Assembly (NCBI GenBank): GCA_023436825.1 | Contig: JAEZHS010000737.1 | Span: 1 to 5,857, forward strand | Reading direction: 5' to 3' | From: Pseudomonadota bacterium | GTDB taxonomy: Bacteria; Pseudomonadota; Alphaproteobacteria; Reyranellales; Reyranellaceae | DNA length: 5,857 nucleotides | In this document: piece by piece, positions 1 to 5,753 of the stretch | How positions within the stretch are numbered: the stretch's first letter is position 1 | Layout of the letters: the number at the start of each line of letters is the position of its first letter | Notes under the pieces: generated by a model | The model's database searches: none | What the model was told of the DNA's origin: nothing | What the model saw: only the letters and a program-made list of their open reading frames with translations | Position numbers and translations under genes: made by a program

Positions 1-286
1 TGCTGAGGTCGATATAGGTCTGGCCCTTGGCGATGTTGGCCAGGATGCCGTTGTCGCCCAAAGTCACCGCCTCGACGTCCTTGGGCATGGGCAGCGACGT
101 CAGCACGAGGTCGGCGCCCTTGGTCGCTTCCGCGATGGACTTGGCCGCCGTGCCGCCGAGATCGGTGCAGGCCTTCACCGCCGCGGCGTTCAGGTCGAAC
201 ACCGTCACCTGGTGATTGCTGCGCTTGATGATGTTGCGGCACATGGGACCGCCCATGTTGCCGACGCCGATGAAACCGACTTTCAC
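1..286 (-). CDS. 3-hydroxyisobutyrate dehydrogenase-family NAD(P)-dependent oxidoreductase, N-terminal part
   Basis: Partial gene: 95 codons are visible and the 3' end lies beyond position 1. The predicted protein begins MKVGFIGVGNMGGPM, the glycine-rich dinucleotide-binding turn (GxGxMG, residues 7-12) of the beta-hydroxyacid dehydrogenase family, which includes 3-hydroxyisobutyrate dehydrogenase, tartronate semialdehyde reductase and glyoxylate reductase. Asp31 at the end of the second beta strand (VFDLN) fits NAD better than NADP, which is an inference. The conserved SLP stretch follows near residues 64-66. The fragment ends in YIDLS, with the next codon starting with A, consistent with the family's D-x-S-T substrate-binding motif. 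The enzymes oxidise a beta-hydroxyacid to its semialdehyde in the cytosol. The start is a GTG at 286-284, chosen because the Rossmann fold begins at residue 2 and a GGAGG lies 5 nt upstream. It is the last gene of the co-directional series, separated from its neighbour by a repeat pair. The exact substrate cannot be fixed from the N-terminus. Confidence 0.88.
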   Translation of the reverse strand, partial: MKVGFIGVGNMGGPMCRNIIKRSNHQVTVFDLNAAAVKACTDLGGTAAKSIAEATKGADLVLTSLPMPKDVEAVTLGDNGILANIAKGQTYIDLS

Positions 287-291
287 TGCTT

Positions 292-296
292 CCTCC
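292..296 (-). promoter_or_regulatory. Ribosome binding site deciding a GTG start
   Basis: On the minus strand GGAGG sits 5 nt before the GTG at 286-284. No ATG gives a full Rossmann N-terminus in this frame: the first internal ATG is Met11, inside the glycine-rich turn. The site therefore supports GTG as the true start. Confidence 0.75.
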
Positions 297-305
297 CTCA
301 ATATC

Positions 306-351
306 TCGTCGTCTCGACCGGAGCGCGAAGCGCGGAGTGGAGAGACCTTCT
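306..351 (+). repeat. Repeat unit A, palindromic with a GCGAAGC core
   Basis: This unit contains its own nested palindrome: GTCTC at 311-315 pairs with GAGAC at 342-346. The middle, 323-333, is GCGC-GAA-GCGC, a 4-bp stem with a GAA triloop. The GCGAAGC core is a sequence known to form an unusually stable DNA mini-hairpin. It looks like the intact member of the pair. Confidence 0.6.
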
Positions 352-378
352 GTCGACGATAAGTGGCTTGTCGCGAAG

Positions 379-424
379 AGAAGGTCTCTCCGCTCGAGCC
401 CGTGGTCCCCGGTCGAGACGACGA
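379..424 (-). repeat. Repeat unit B, inverted copy with a divergent centre
   Basis: Read on the minus strand, this has the same 16-nt head and the same 13-nt tail as the unit at 306-351. Its central 13 nt (396-408) are unrelated and lack the GCGC-GAA-GCGC core. The outer GTCTC/GAGAC pairing (384-388 with 415-419) is kept. Equal length with a swapped centre suggests constraint on both ends and on spacing, or recombination between variants of one repeat family. Confidence 0.55.
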
Positions 425-425
425 C

Positions 426-1343
426 CTACCGTACTCTCAACACCAGCTTGCCCTTGAAGTGACGCGCCGCGCTGACGCCGAGCGCGTCCCGCGCCTTCGC
501 CAGATCGAACAGCGTCACGTGCTGCGGCCGGACGACGCCCTTGCCGTATAGCTCGGCGATCCGCTCCATGTACTTGCGCTCGCGCGGCACGGCGGGCCGG
601 AGCGCCGTCACGTCGCTGCGGTCGGGCTTGGGCGCTGTCGGGCCGGAGGCGATGAAGGTCGCGCGTCCACCCGGCTTGAGCACGGCGAAGGAGCGCATGG
701 CGACATCGTCACCCACGGTCTCGAACACCGCGTCGCAATCCTTCACCACCTTGGTGAAGTCGGTGGTCTTGTAGTCGATGACCTCATCGGCGCCCAGGCC
801 GCGCACGTAGTCGACGTTGCCCGTGCTGCAGGTGCTGATGACGCGCGCGCCGAGATGCTTGGCGAGCTGGATGGCGAAGGCCGCGACGCCGCCCGCTCCG
901 CCCTGGATCAGGATGGTCTCGCCGCGCTTGAGCTGTAGCGAATTCTCGACCGCGCAGATCGCGGTGAGGCCGGTCAACGCCATCGCCGCGGCATCGACAT
1001 GCGACAACGCCGCCGGCTTCTTGGCGACGACATTGGCCCCGACGGCCAGCTTCTCGCAGTAGGTGCCGTCGCGGCCGGTCTCAAGCACGCCGAACACCTC
1101 GTCGCCGACCGCCAAGTCCGCACCTTCGCCGACGGCGCTGACCTTGCCGGAGAAATCGCGACCCAAGATCAACGGGAACTTGGTCTGCTTGTAGTCGCCC
1201 GCGGCCACCTTCGGATCGGCGCCGTTGACGCTCGCGGCCACGACATCGACGACGACCTGGCCCGGTCCCGCGACCGGATCGGGCAGATCGCCATAGGTCA
1301 GGACCTCCGGTCCACCGAATTTCTCGATGTAAGCAGCCTTCAT
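426..1343 (-). CDS. Zinc-independent NADP-dependent oxidoreductase, MDR superfamily, quinone oxidoreductase-like
   Basis: A complete 305-residue protein of typical length for the quinone oxidoreductase branch of the medium-chain dehydrogenase/reductase superfamily. The N-terminal GroES-like catalytic domain (about residues 1-125) starts MKAAYIEKFGGPEVL and carries LGRDFSGKV near 60-68, where zinc-dependent alcohol dehydrogenases have a GHE zinc ligand. No catalytic or structural zinc cysteines are seen. The Rossmann domain contains ILIQGGAGGVAAFAIQLAK (about 144-162) followed by GARVISTCS, the NADPH-binding turn; the usual fourth glycine (GGVG) is alanine here. Members reduce quinones or activated enones with NADPH in the cytosol. 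The ATG at 1343-1341 is preceded by AGAGG with a 6-nt spacing. The gene lies 50 nt after the amidohydrolase, with a hairpin between them. A detoxifying or enone-reducing role beside a ring-cleavage enzyme would make sense but is inferred. Confidence 0.93.
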   Translation of the reverse strand: MKAAYIEKFGGPEVLTYGDLPDPVAGPGQVVVDVVAASVNGADPKVAAGDYKQTKFPLILGRDFSGKVSAVGEGADLAVGDEVFGVLETGRDGTYCEKLAVGANVVAKKPAALSHVDAAAMALTGLTAICAVENSLQLKRGETILIQGGAGGVAAFAIQLAKHLGARVISTCSTGNVDYVRGLGADEVIDYKTTDFTKVVKDCDAVFETVGDDVAMRSFAVLKPGGRATFIASGPTAPKPDRSDVTALRPAVPRERKYMERIAELYGKGVVRPQHVTLFDLAKARDALGVSAARHFKGKLVLRVR

Positions 1344-1362
1344 GGTGTTCCTCTTCTTTACA

Positions 1363-1391
1363 CGGACCGCGGGCGGGACGTCCGCGGTCCG
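1363..1391 (-). other. Strong intergenic hairpin without a U-tract
   Basis: A perfect 10-bp inverted repeat (1363-1372 with 1382-1391, arm CGGACCGCGG) extends by two more pairs after one mismatch to a 3-nt loop. It begins three bases past the amidohydrolase stop codon and ends 19 nt before the oxidoreductase start. On the minus strand the bases after it (TGTAAAGAAG) are not T-rich, so strict intrinsic termination is unlikely. It may be a processing or 3'-stabilising structure, or a weak or Rho-assisted terminator that lowers expression of the following gene. Confidence 0.5.
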
Positions 1392-1393
1392 AA

Positions 1394-3100
1394 TTATGGA
1401 CGCGCCCCGCGCACCAGGCGCCCGGGCAATGCGTCCGTCGCCTCGCCGTGCCGGTAGACGACCTCACCCGACACGATGGTGGCGTCGAAGCCGTCGGTGC
1501 GCTGGACCAGCCGCTTGCCGCCGGCCGGCAGGTCATAGACGACCTCGGGCGCGCGCAGGCGCATGTTGTCGTAATCCAGCACATTGATGTCGGCCTTGAG
1601 GCCGGCCTTCAGCAGGCCGCGGTCATGGAGCCCGATCGCCTCGGCATTGTCGTGGCTGAGCCGCTTGACGCCCCACGCCACCGGAAACAGCGAGCCGCGG
1701 CCGCGATCGCGCGTCCAGTGGGTCAGCGTGTAGCTGGTGGCCGTGGCGTCGCACATGATGCCGACATGCGCCCCGCCGTCGCCCAGGCCAATCAGCGTGT
1801 TGGGGGCCGCGATCATCTCGCCGACGACGTCGAGGTTGCCCGCGGCGAAGTTGGTGACGGGGAGGTACAGCATCTCGCGGCCGTCGCGCTCCAGCAGCAG
1901 GTCGTAGGCCACCTCCTCCGGCGCCCGCCCTTCCCGTGCGGCGCGCGCGGCGATGCTCTTGTCGGGCGTGGGCTCATAGTCCGGCGGATCGCCGAACGGG
2001 AACATGCGATCCCAGCGATCGACCCGGCGCTCGCGGCCGCCGCCCTCGAATGCCTCCTTCATGATGCGCGCCCGGAACTCCGGCTTGCGCAGCAGGGCCA
2101 GGCGCTCGGCAAACGGCAGATCGGCAATCCTCTTGTAGGACGGCCGGCCCATGAACGGATTCTGCGACAGCTCGAAGCCCAGAAGCACGCTGGTCGGCCG
2201 CGAGCGGACCTGAGCCGTGATGCGGAGGCCCTCGGCATTGGCCTCGTCGATCTCGGCCTTGAGCGTGCGCCAGCCGTCGGGCCGGACATGGCTCTGCAGC
2301 ATGGAGATGGTGACCGGCCGGCCCGACTCCTTCGCCAGCCGGCGGAACAGCCCGATCTCGCCCGCCTGATCCTCGAAGTCCGACACGATCTGCAGCCAGC
2401 CGGCGCCGGTGTCCCGCATGGCATGGGCGATCGCCGTCAGCTCCGTCTCTTCGGCGCGCAAGGTCGGGATGCTGCGGCCGTCCGCGGCGCGATGATTCAG
2501 GGTGCGCGAGGTCGAGAAGCCGAGCGCGCCCGCCCGCAGGCCCTCGGCGGCGATCCCGGCCATGCGCCGGCGGTCGGCCTCGGTGGCAGGTTCGCGATTG
2601 GCGCCGCGCTCGCCCATTACGTAGACGCGCACGGCGGCATGCGGCACCTGTGCCGCGACGTCGACGTCGTAGCGTCGAGCGGCGATGGCATCGAGATAGT
2701 CCGGGAAGCTGTGCCAGTTCCACGGCAGGCCCGCGGTCATCACGACCTCGGGAATGCCCTCCACGCCCTCCATCAGGTTTATGAGCATGTCGTGCTGATC
2801 CGGATGACAGGGGGCGAAGCCGACGCCGCAGTTGCCCAGCAGGACGGTGGTTGCGCCGTTCCACGACGAAGGCGACAACCGCTCGCTCCAGGTCACCTGC
2901 GCGTCGTAGTGCGTGTGCACATCGACGAAACCTGGTGTGACAAGCTTCCCGCGGGCGTCGATCTCTTCCCCGCCTTTCGGGATGGCGCCGCCGATCGCCG
3001 TGATCTTGCCGTCGGCGACAGCGAGGTCGGCCTCATAAGCATCGCCGCCTGTACCGTCGACGATGGTGCCGCCGCGAATCACCAGATCAGGTGAGGACAT
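1394..3100 (-). CDS. D-aminoacylase-like amidohydrolase (N-acyl-D-amino-acid deacylase family)
   Basis: A complete 568-residue member of the amidohydrolase superfamily. The N-terminus (DLVIRGGTIVDGTG, then DLAVADGKITAIG) is half of the small beta-sandwich domain. VTPGFVDVHTHYD (55-66) gives the HxH metal motif (His62, His64) opening the TIM barrel. GNCGVGFAPC (89-98) supplies the metal-bridging Cys91 position known from D-aminoacylases. LGDGGAHVG (439-447) carries the likely catalytic/metal Asp441. A C-terminal sandwich segment (ADINVLD, then IVSGEVVYRHGE) closes the fold. Family enzymes hydrolyse N-acyl-D-amino acids or other cyclic and linear amides using zinc. The His motifs expected mid-barrel are not evident: residues 235-244 read WLQIVSDFED and 264-273 read TISMLQSHVR. 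The acylase activity is therefore uncertain. The ATG at 3100-3098 has GGAG 7 nt upstream. It probably begins a transcript or is co-transcribed with the dioxygenase gene before it. Confidence 0.9.
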   Translation of the reverse strand: MSSPDLVIRGGTIVDGTGGDAYEADLAVADGKITAIGGAIPKGGEEIDARGKLVTPGFVDVHTHYDAQVTWSERLSPSSWNGATTVLLGNCGVGFAPCHPDQHDMLINLMEGVEGIPEVVMTAGLPWNWHSFPDYLDAIAARRYDVDVAAQVPHAAVRVYVMGERGANREPATEADRRRMAGIAAEGLRAGALGFSTSRTLNHRAADGRSIPTLRAEETELTAIAHAMRDTGAGWLQIVSDFEDQAGEIGLFRRLAKESGRPVTISMLQSHVRPDGWRTLKAEIDEANAEGLRITAQVRSRPTSVLLGFELSQNPFMGRPSYKRIADLPFAERLALLRKPEFRARIMKEAFEGGGRERRVDRWDRMFPFGDPPDYEPTPDKSIAARAAREGRAPEEVAYDLLLERDGREMLYLPVTNFAAGNLDVVGEMIAAPNTLIGLGDGGAHVGIMCDATATSYTLTHWTRDRGRGSLFPVAWGVKRLSHDNAEAIGLHDRGLLKAGLKADINVLDYDNMRLRAPEVVYDLPAGGKRLVQRTDGFDATIVSGEVVYRHGEATDALPGRLVRGARP

Positions 3101-3126
3101 GAGGAAGCTCCGATAGGGTGGACGGC

Positions 3127-3156
3127 ATCGTATCGGCAGAAAATCTGCCGGAACAA
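3127..3156 (-). promoter_or_regulatory. Possible sigma70-type promoter for the amidohydrolase gene
   Basis: Read on the minus strand, TTGTTC (3156-3151) is followed after 18 nt by TACGAT (3132-3127). These match the -35 consensus at 3 of 6 bases and the -10 at 4 of 6. A start site about 7 nt on would leave a leader of roughly 20 nt carrying the GGAG ribosome site. The hexamers are weak alone. The main support is the gap in the gene series and the palindrome filling the spacer. Confidence 0.3.
3134..3150. promoter_or_regulatory. Perfect 17-nt palindrome, possible operator
   Basis: CGGCAGA-AAA-TCTGCCG is a perfect 7-bp inverted repeat around AAA. It lies between the amidohydrolase start and the dioxygenase stop, exactly between the putative -35 and -10 hexamers. 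A dyad in a promoter spacer is the position used by MerR-type activators and by some repressors. As RNA it would be a 7-bp hairpin with a UUU loop but no U-tract behind it. No regulator gene is in the window. Confidence 0.4.
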
Positions 3157-3160
3157 CGTC

Positions 3161-3184
3161 GACAGGACATGGCTGCGTCCCGTC
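3161..3184 (-). terminator. Terminator-like hairpin at the dioxygenase stop codon
   Basis: GACAGGAC (3161-3168) pairs with GTCCCGTC (3177-3184) at seven of eight positions around an 8-nt loop, and includes the first two bases of the TGA stop. Downstream on the minus strand comes GACGTTGTTCC, only mildly T-rich. This could end a ligase-dioxygenase transcript but is a weak candidate. Confidence 0.2.
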
Positions 3185-4193
3185 ACGCCCAATGGGCGAA
3201 GCACAGGCCGGTGCCCGTGCCCGCGGGCGTCCGGTAGCCTGGGCTATATGTTATCCAGCGCAGATCGAGATGCTCCAGCGCTCCGCCGGCGCAGATCCAG
3301 TTGCGGATCTCGGAGTTGCCCGAGTTGAGCCGCGCCCGCGGCAGCTCCTGCAAGGCACCGGCATCCTTTTCACTGAGCGCCCGGATGACCTCGCGGTCGA
3401 GCTGCTCATCGATGGTGAAATGGCTGAGCCCACCCGACGCCACCACGCCGACGCGCAGGCTCCCCGGATAGCTCTCGATCGCCTCCCGGATCGCCTGGCC
3501 GAGCCGGTAGCAACGCCGCGGCGACGGCTGGTTGGGTGGGTAGTAGGTGTTGAGCACGACGGGCACGACCGGAACCGCTTCCATCATGAGCCGGCGATGG
3601 ACAAAGCCGAAGGCGTGCCCCTCGCCCTCTCCGGCCGGCAGGGAATTGGCCGCCGACACATCGAACTCACGCTCGACCAGGGCGCCGATCAGATGGTTGG
3701 CGAGCCCGGCATGGACGGGATAGTGCCGCGTCTCGCTCTCCTCGTAGTAGCGCGTGGCGGCGCGCTGCATCCAATTGGGCCGACGCGGCCCGTCGACATC
3801 CGAGCCGGCGCTCACGCCCGTCCGGTTCGGCACGTTGGCGATCGTCTCGCCGCGATAGACCAGGACGGCCGGCATGTTGTCGTCGCCGTACATTTCCTTG
3901 TGGTCGTCGCCGACAACGATCACCGCGTCGAGCCGCGCATTGCCCAGTCCCTCGCGCAGCCGGTCGAGCGCAGCCATCGCCTCGCCGTGCCGCCTGGCAT
4001 GCTTGTCAGGTGTGATCTCCGCCTGCATCCAGGCCGGCGCCTTCATCAGCAGCTCGTTGTAGGTCGCGGCCCTTCCGTCCGGATGCTGATGCGGACGGTG
4101 CGGGTCGACCTCCTCGAACAACGGCCATTCCTCGGCCGGCATGTTGAGCATCGGCGTGTGCGAGGTGCCGGCGCCGAAGACGATGCTGGCCAT
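3183..4193 (-). CDS. Class III extradiol ring-cleavage dioxygenase-like protein (LigB family catalytic subunit)
   Basis: A complete 336-residue protein resembling the catalytic beta subunit of protocatechuate 4,5-dioxygenase and related enzymes, which open catechol-type rings with O2 and non-haem Fe(II). GAGTSHTP places His12 as the first iron ligand, as in LigB. VVGDDHKEM (93-101) is the usual following strand motif. VVASGGLSHF (250-259) holds His258, the likely acid/base. NSEIRNW (293-299) offers Glu295 as the likely glutamate ligand. The second iron histidine is probably His69 or His65 (alignment needed). It is somewhat longer than LigB and has no LigA-like small subunit domain; none is encoded in the window, so it may act as a single-subunit enzyme or need a partner elsewhere. 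The start ATG has GGGAGG 7 nt upstream, and the gene lies 19 nt after the ligase, indicating co-transcription. The aromatic substrate is unknown. A related non-oxygenase LigB-fold role (for example MEMO/AmmeMemoRadiSam-like) is less likely given the retained residues. Confidence 0.87.
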   Translation of the reverse strand: MASIVFGAGTSHTPMLNMPAEEWPLFEEVDPHRPHQHPDGRAATYNELLMKAPAWMQAEITPDKHARRHGEAMAALDRLREGLGNARLDAVIVVGDDHKEMYGDDNMPAVLVYRGETIANVPNRTGVSAGSDVDGPRRPNWMQRAATRYYEESETRHYPVHAGLANHLIGALVEREFDVSAANSLPAGEGEGHAFGFVHRRLMMEAVPVVPVVLNTYYPPNQPSPRRCYRLGQAIREAIESYPGSLRVGVVASGGLSHFTIDEQLDREVIRALSEKDAGALQELPRARLNSGNSEIRNWICAGGALEHLDLRWITYSPGYRTPAGTGTGLCFAHWA

Positions 4194-4200
4194 GCCCGTT

Positions 4201-4206
4201 CCTCCC
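4201..4206 (-). promoter_or_regulatory. Strong ribosome binding site for the dioxygenase gene
   Basis: GGGAGG on the minus strand lies 7 nt before the ATG at 4193-4191 and inside the 19-nt gap after the ligase stop. It fixes the start and suggests translation is initiated independently within a shared mRNA. Confidence 0.7.
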
Positions 4207-4212
4207 GACCGT

Positions 4213-5736
4213 TCAGATGCGCGGAAGCTGGTGCTTCAGCACCTTGCCGGTCGCATTATGCGGCAGGCCGTCGATGAAACGCACCTGCTTCGGCACCTTG
4301 TAGCGGGCGAGCTGGCTGCCGCAGTGCTCGATCACCGCGGCCTCGTCGAGATTGGCGCCGGACTTCAGCACCACGAAGGCGCGACCGACCTCGCCCCATT
4401 TCTCGTGCGGCACGCCGACCACGGCGTTCTCCAGCACGCCGTCGAGCTGATAGATCACGTTCTCGACCTCGGCCGGGTAGACGTTCTCGCCGCCCGAGAT
4501 GAACATCTCCTTCCAGCGATCGACGATATAGTAGTAGCCGTCGTCGTCCTGGCGCGCGGCGTCGCCGGTATGGAACCAGCCGTCCTTGGTGAACGAGGTG
4601 CGGTTGGCCTCCGGCCGGTTCCAGTAGCCCGGCGTCACGGTCGGCCCCTTGATCATCAATTCGCCGGTCTCGCCCCGCTTCACCTCATTGCCGTCGGGGT
4701 CGCAGATCTTCAGCCGCACGTAGAGCGGCGGCAGCCCCGATGAGCCGACCTTGCTCAAGGCCATGTCACCTGACAGCAGCAGTCCGAGCGGTCCGGTCTC
4801 GGTCATGCCCCAGCATTGCTGCAGCTTGATGCCCTTGCGGCCGTACTCCTCGATCAGCGCCAGCGGCGCCGCCGCACCGCCGACCCCCAGCGAAACGATG
4901 TGCGAGAAGTCGGCGTCGGCAAAGCCCGGCTCCTGCGCCAGCATCAGGAAGTTCGTCGGCACCCCCAGGGCATGGGTGAGGCCGAGCGCGCGATCGCTCA
5001 GCAGCCGCAGGAACTCAGCGGGATCGAAGCTGCGCATGACGACGTTACAGCCGCCGGTGTGGAACGTCGGGTTGCCGTAGACGTTCAGCCCGCCGGTATG
5101 GAAGGTCGGCAGGAACACCAGGTTCCGGCTCTGCGCCGTCAGTCCGACCATCATGCCGGCCTGGACGGCGTTGAAGACGCACATCTGGTGGGTGATCTGC
5201 GCGCCCTTGGGCCGGCCTGTCGTGCCCGACGTGTACATGATGGTCCAGATGTCGGCGAGATCGGGCACCGGCGGGTCGAGCGTGCCCCGCGCCGCCTTGA
5301 TCCCGGCCTCGTAGGCGCTGGCCTTGCCGTTGGCGAGATCGGCCGTGTGCGGCACGCCCGCAAGCTTCGCCACCTCCAATGCTGCATCGGCGAATTCCAC
5401 GCCATGGCACAGCACGGTGGGGCTCGCGTCCTTGCAGATGAACTCGAGCTCGGCCACCGCGAGGCGCCAATTCAGCGGCAGGAAGATCGCCCCCAGCCGC
5501 CTGCAGGCGAACTGAAGCTCGAAGACATCGGTGTCGTTCATGCTGAGCACGGCCACGCGGTCGCCCGGGCGGACGCCGAAATCACGCGCAAGCCACAGCG
5601 CACCGCGGGTGACGCGCTCATCGAACTGGGCGTAGGTGAAGCGCCGACCGGACGCGAGGTCGTACGCGGCTTCCGATTGCGGCGCGAAGTGCGCGTGGTA
5701 GGCGATCCAGTCCTCAGCGGGAATACCCGACGTCAT
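4213..5736 (-). CDS. AMP-forming acyl-CoA synthetase / acid-CoA ligase
   Basis: A complete 507-residue adenylate-forming enzyme of normal length. It activates a carboxylic acid with ATP to an acyl-adenylate and then a CoA thioester in the cytosol. The core motifs are all present: MYTSGTTGRPKG (167-178, phosphate-binding loop), QQCWGMTETGP (306-316), GWFHTGD (386-392, ribose-binding Asp392), DRWKEMFISGGENVYP (406-421, hinge and CoA region) and the C-terminal NATGKVLK with catalytic Lys498. All expected catalytic residues look intact. No signal peptide or membrane segment is seen. The start ATG at 5736-5734 has AGAGG 7 nt upstream. Its stop lies 19 nt before the dioxygenase gene, so the two probably share an mRNA. 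The acid could be aromatic, fatty or a ring-cleavage product; motifs do not decide. Residues 210-232 contain a near-perfect internal repeat of PTFHTGGxNV. Confidence 0.95.
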   Translation of the reverse strand: MTSGIPAEDWIAYHAHFAPQSEAAYDLASGRRFTYAQFDERVTRGALWLARDFGVRPGDRVAVLSMNDTDVFELQFACRRLGAIFLPLNWRLAVAELEFICKDASPTVLCHGVEFADAALEVAKLAGVPHTADLANGKASAYEAGIKAARGTLDPPVPDLADIWTIMYTSGTTGRPKGAQITHQMCVFNAVQAGMMVGLTAQSRNLVFLPTFHTGGLNVYGNPTFHTGGCNVVMRSFDPAEFLRLLSDRALGLTHALGVPTNFLMLAQEPGFADADFSHIVSLGVGGAAAPLALIEEYGRKGIKLQQCWGMTETGPLGLLLSGDMALSKVGSSGLPPLYVRLKICDPDGNEVKRGETGELMIKGPTVTPGYWNRPEANRTSFTKDGWFHTGDAARQDDDGYYYIVDRWKEMFISGGENVYPAEVENVIYQLDGVLENAVVGVPHEKWGEVGRAFVVLKSGANLDEAAVIEHCGSQLARYKVPKQVRFIDGLPHNATGKVLKHQLPRI

Positions 5737-5753
5737 TGCGTTTCCTCTGTTCT

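Larger units (their letters stand above)
306..424. repeat. Inverted pair of 46-nt intergenic repeat units forming a long imperfect stem-loop
   Basis: Positions 306-321 and 409-424 are perfect 16-bp inverted repeats. Positions 339-351 and 379-391 are perfect 13-bp inverted repeats, extending to 335-351 / 379-395 with one G-T mismatch. The whole is two units of identical length (46 nt) in opposite orientation around a 27-nt spacer (352-378). They differ only in a central 13-nt block and one further base. The element fills most of the gap between the quinone oxidoreductase-type gene, whose TAG stop ends at 426 one base away, and the dehydrogenase starting at 286. No T-run follows the stem on either strand, so it is not a classic intrinsic terminator. 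The layout resembles REP/BIME-type palindromic mobile repeats (inference). In RNA it would make a long structured segment that could stabilise transcript 3' ends or separate expression of the two genes. Confidence 0.8.

Noticed and set aside
306..424. CRISPR-like or intrinsic terminator interpretation of the inverted repeats
   Set aside because: There are only two units, in inverted rather than direct orientation, and no T-run follows on either strand.
212..551. Small plus-strand frames across the repeat pair and neighbouring gene ends
   Set aside because: They are composed of repeat sequence and antisense of real genes; there is no ribosome site or recognisable protein.
1081..1584. Minus-strand frame of 167 codons spanning the amidohydrolase-oxidoreductase junction
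   Set aside because: It overlaps the ends of two well-supported genes in another frame and its product is Arg/Gly-rich with no motif.
1974..2864. Second minus-strand frame of 296 codons within the amidohydrolase
   Set aside because: Arg/Ala/Gly-rich shifted reading of the real gene, with no recognisable domain.
1448..3094. Plus-strand open frame of 548 codons opposite the amidohydrolase
   Set aside because: It is a mirror of the strongly G/C-biased codons of the minus-strand gene. Its protein is a low-complexity mix rich in Ala, Arg, Gly and His with no family motif, and no convincing ribosome site was seen.
3192..4277. Plus-strand open frame of 361 codons opposite the dioxygenase
   Set aside because: Same antisense effect; it also runs into the ligase gene, and the minus-strand protein has clear catalytic motifs.
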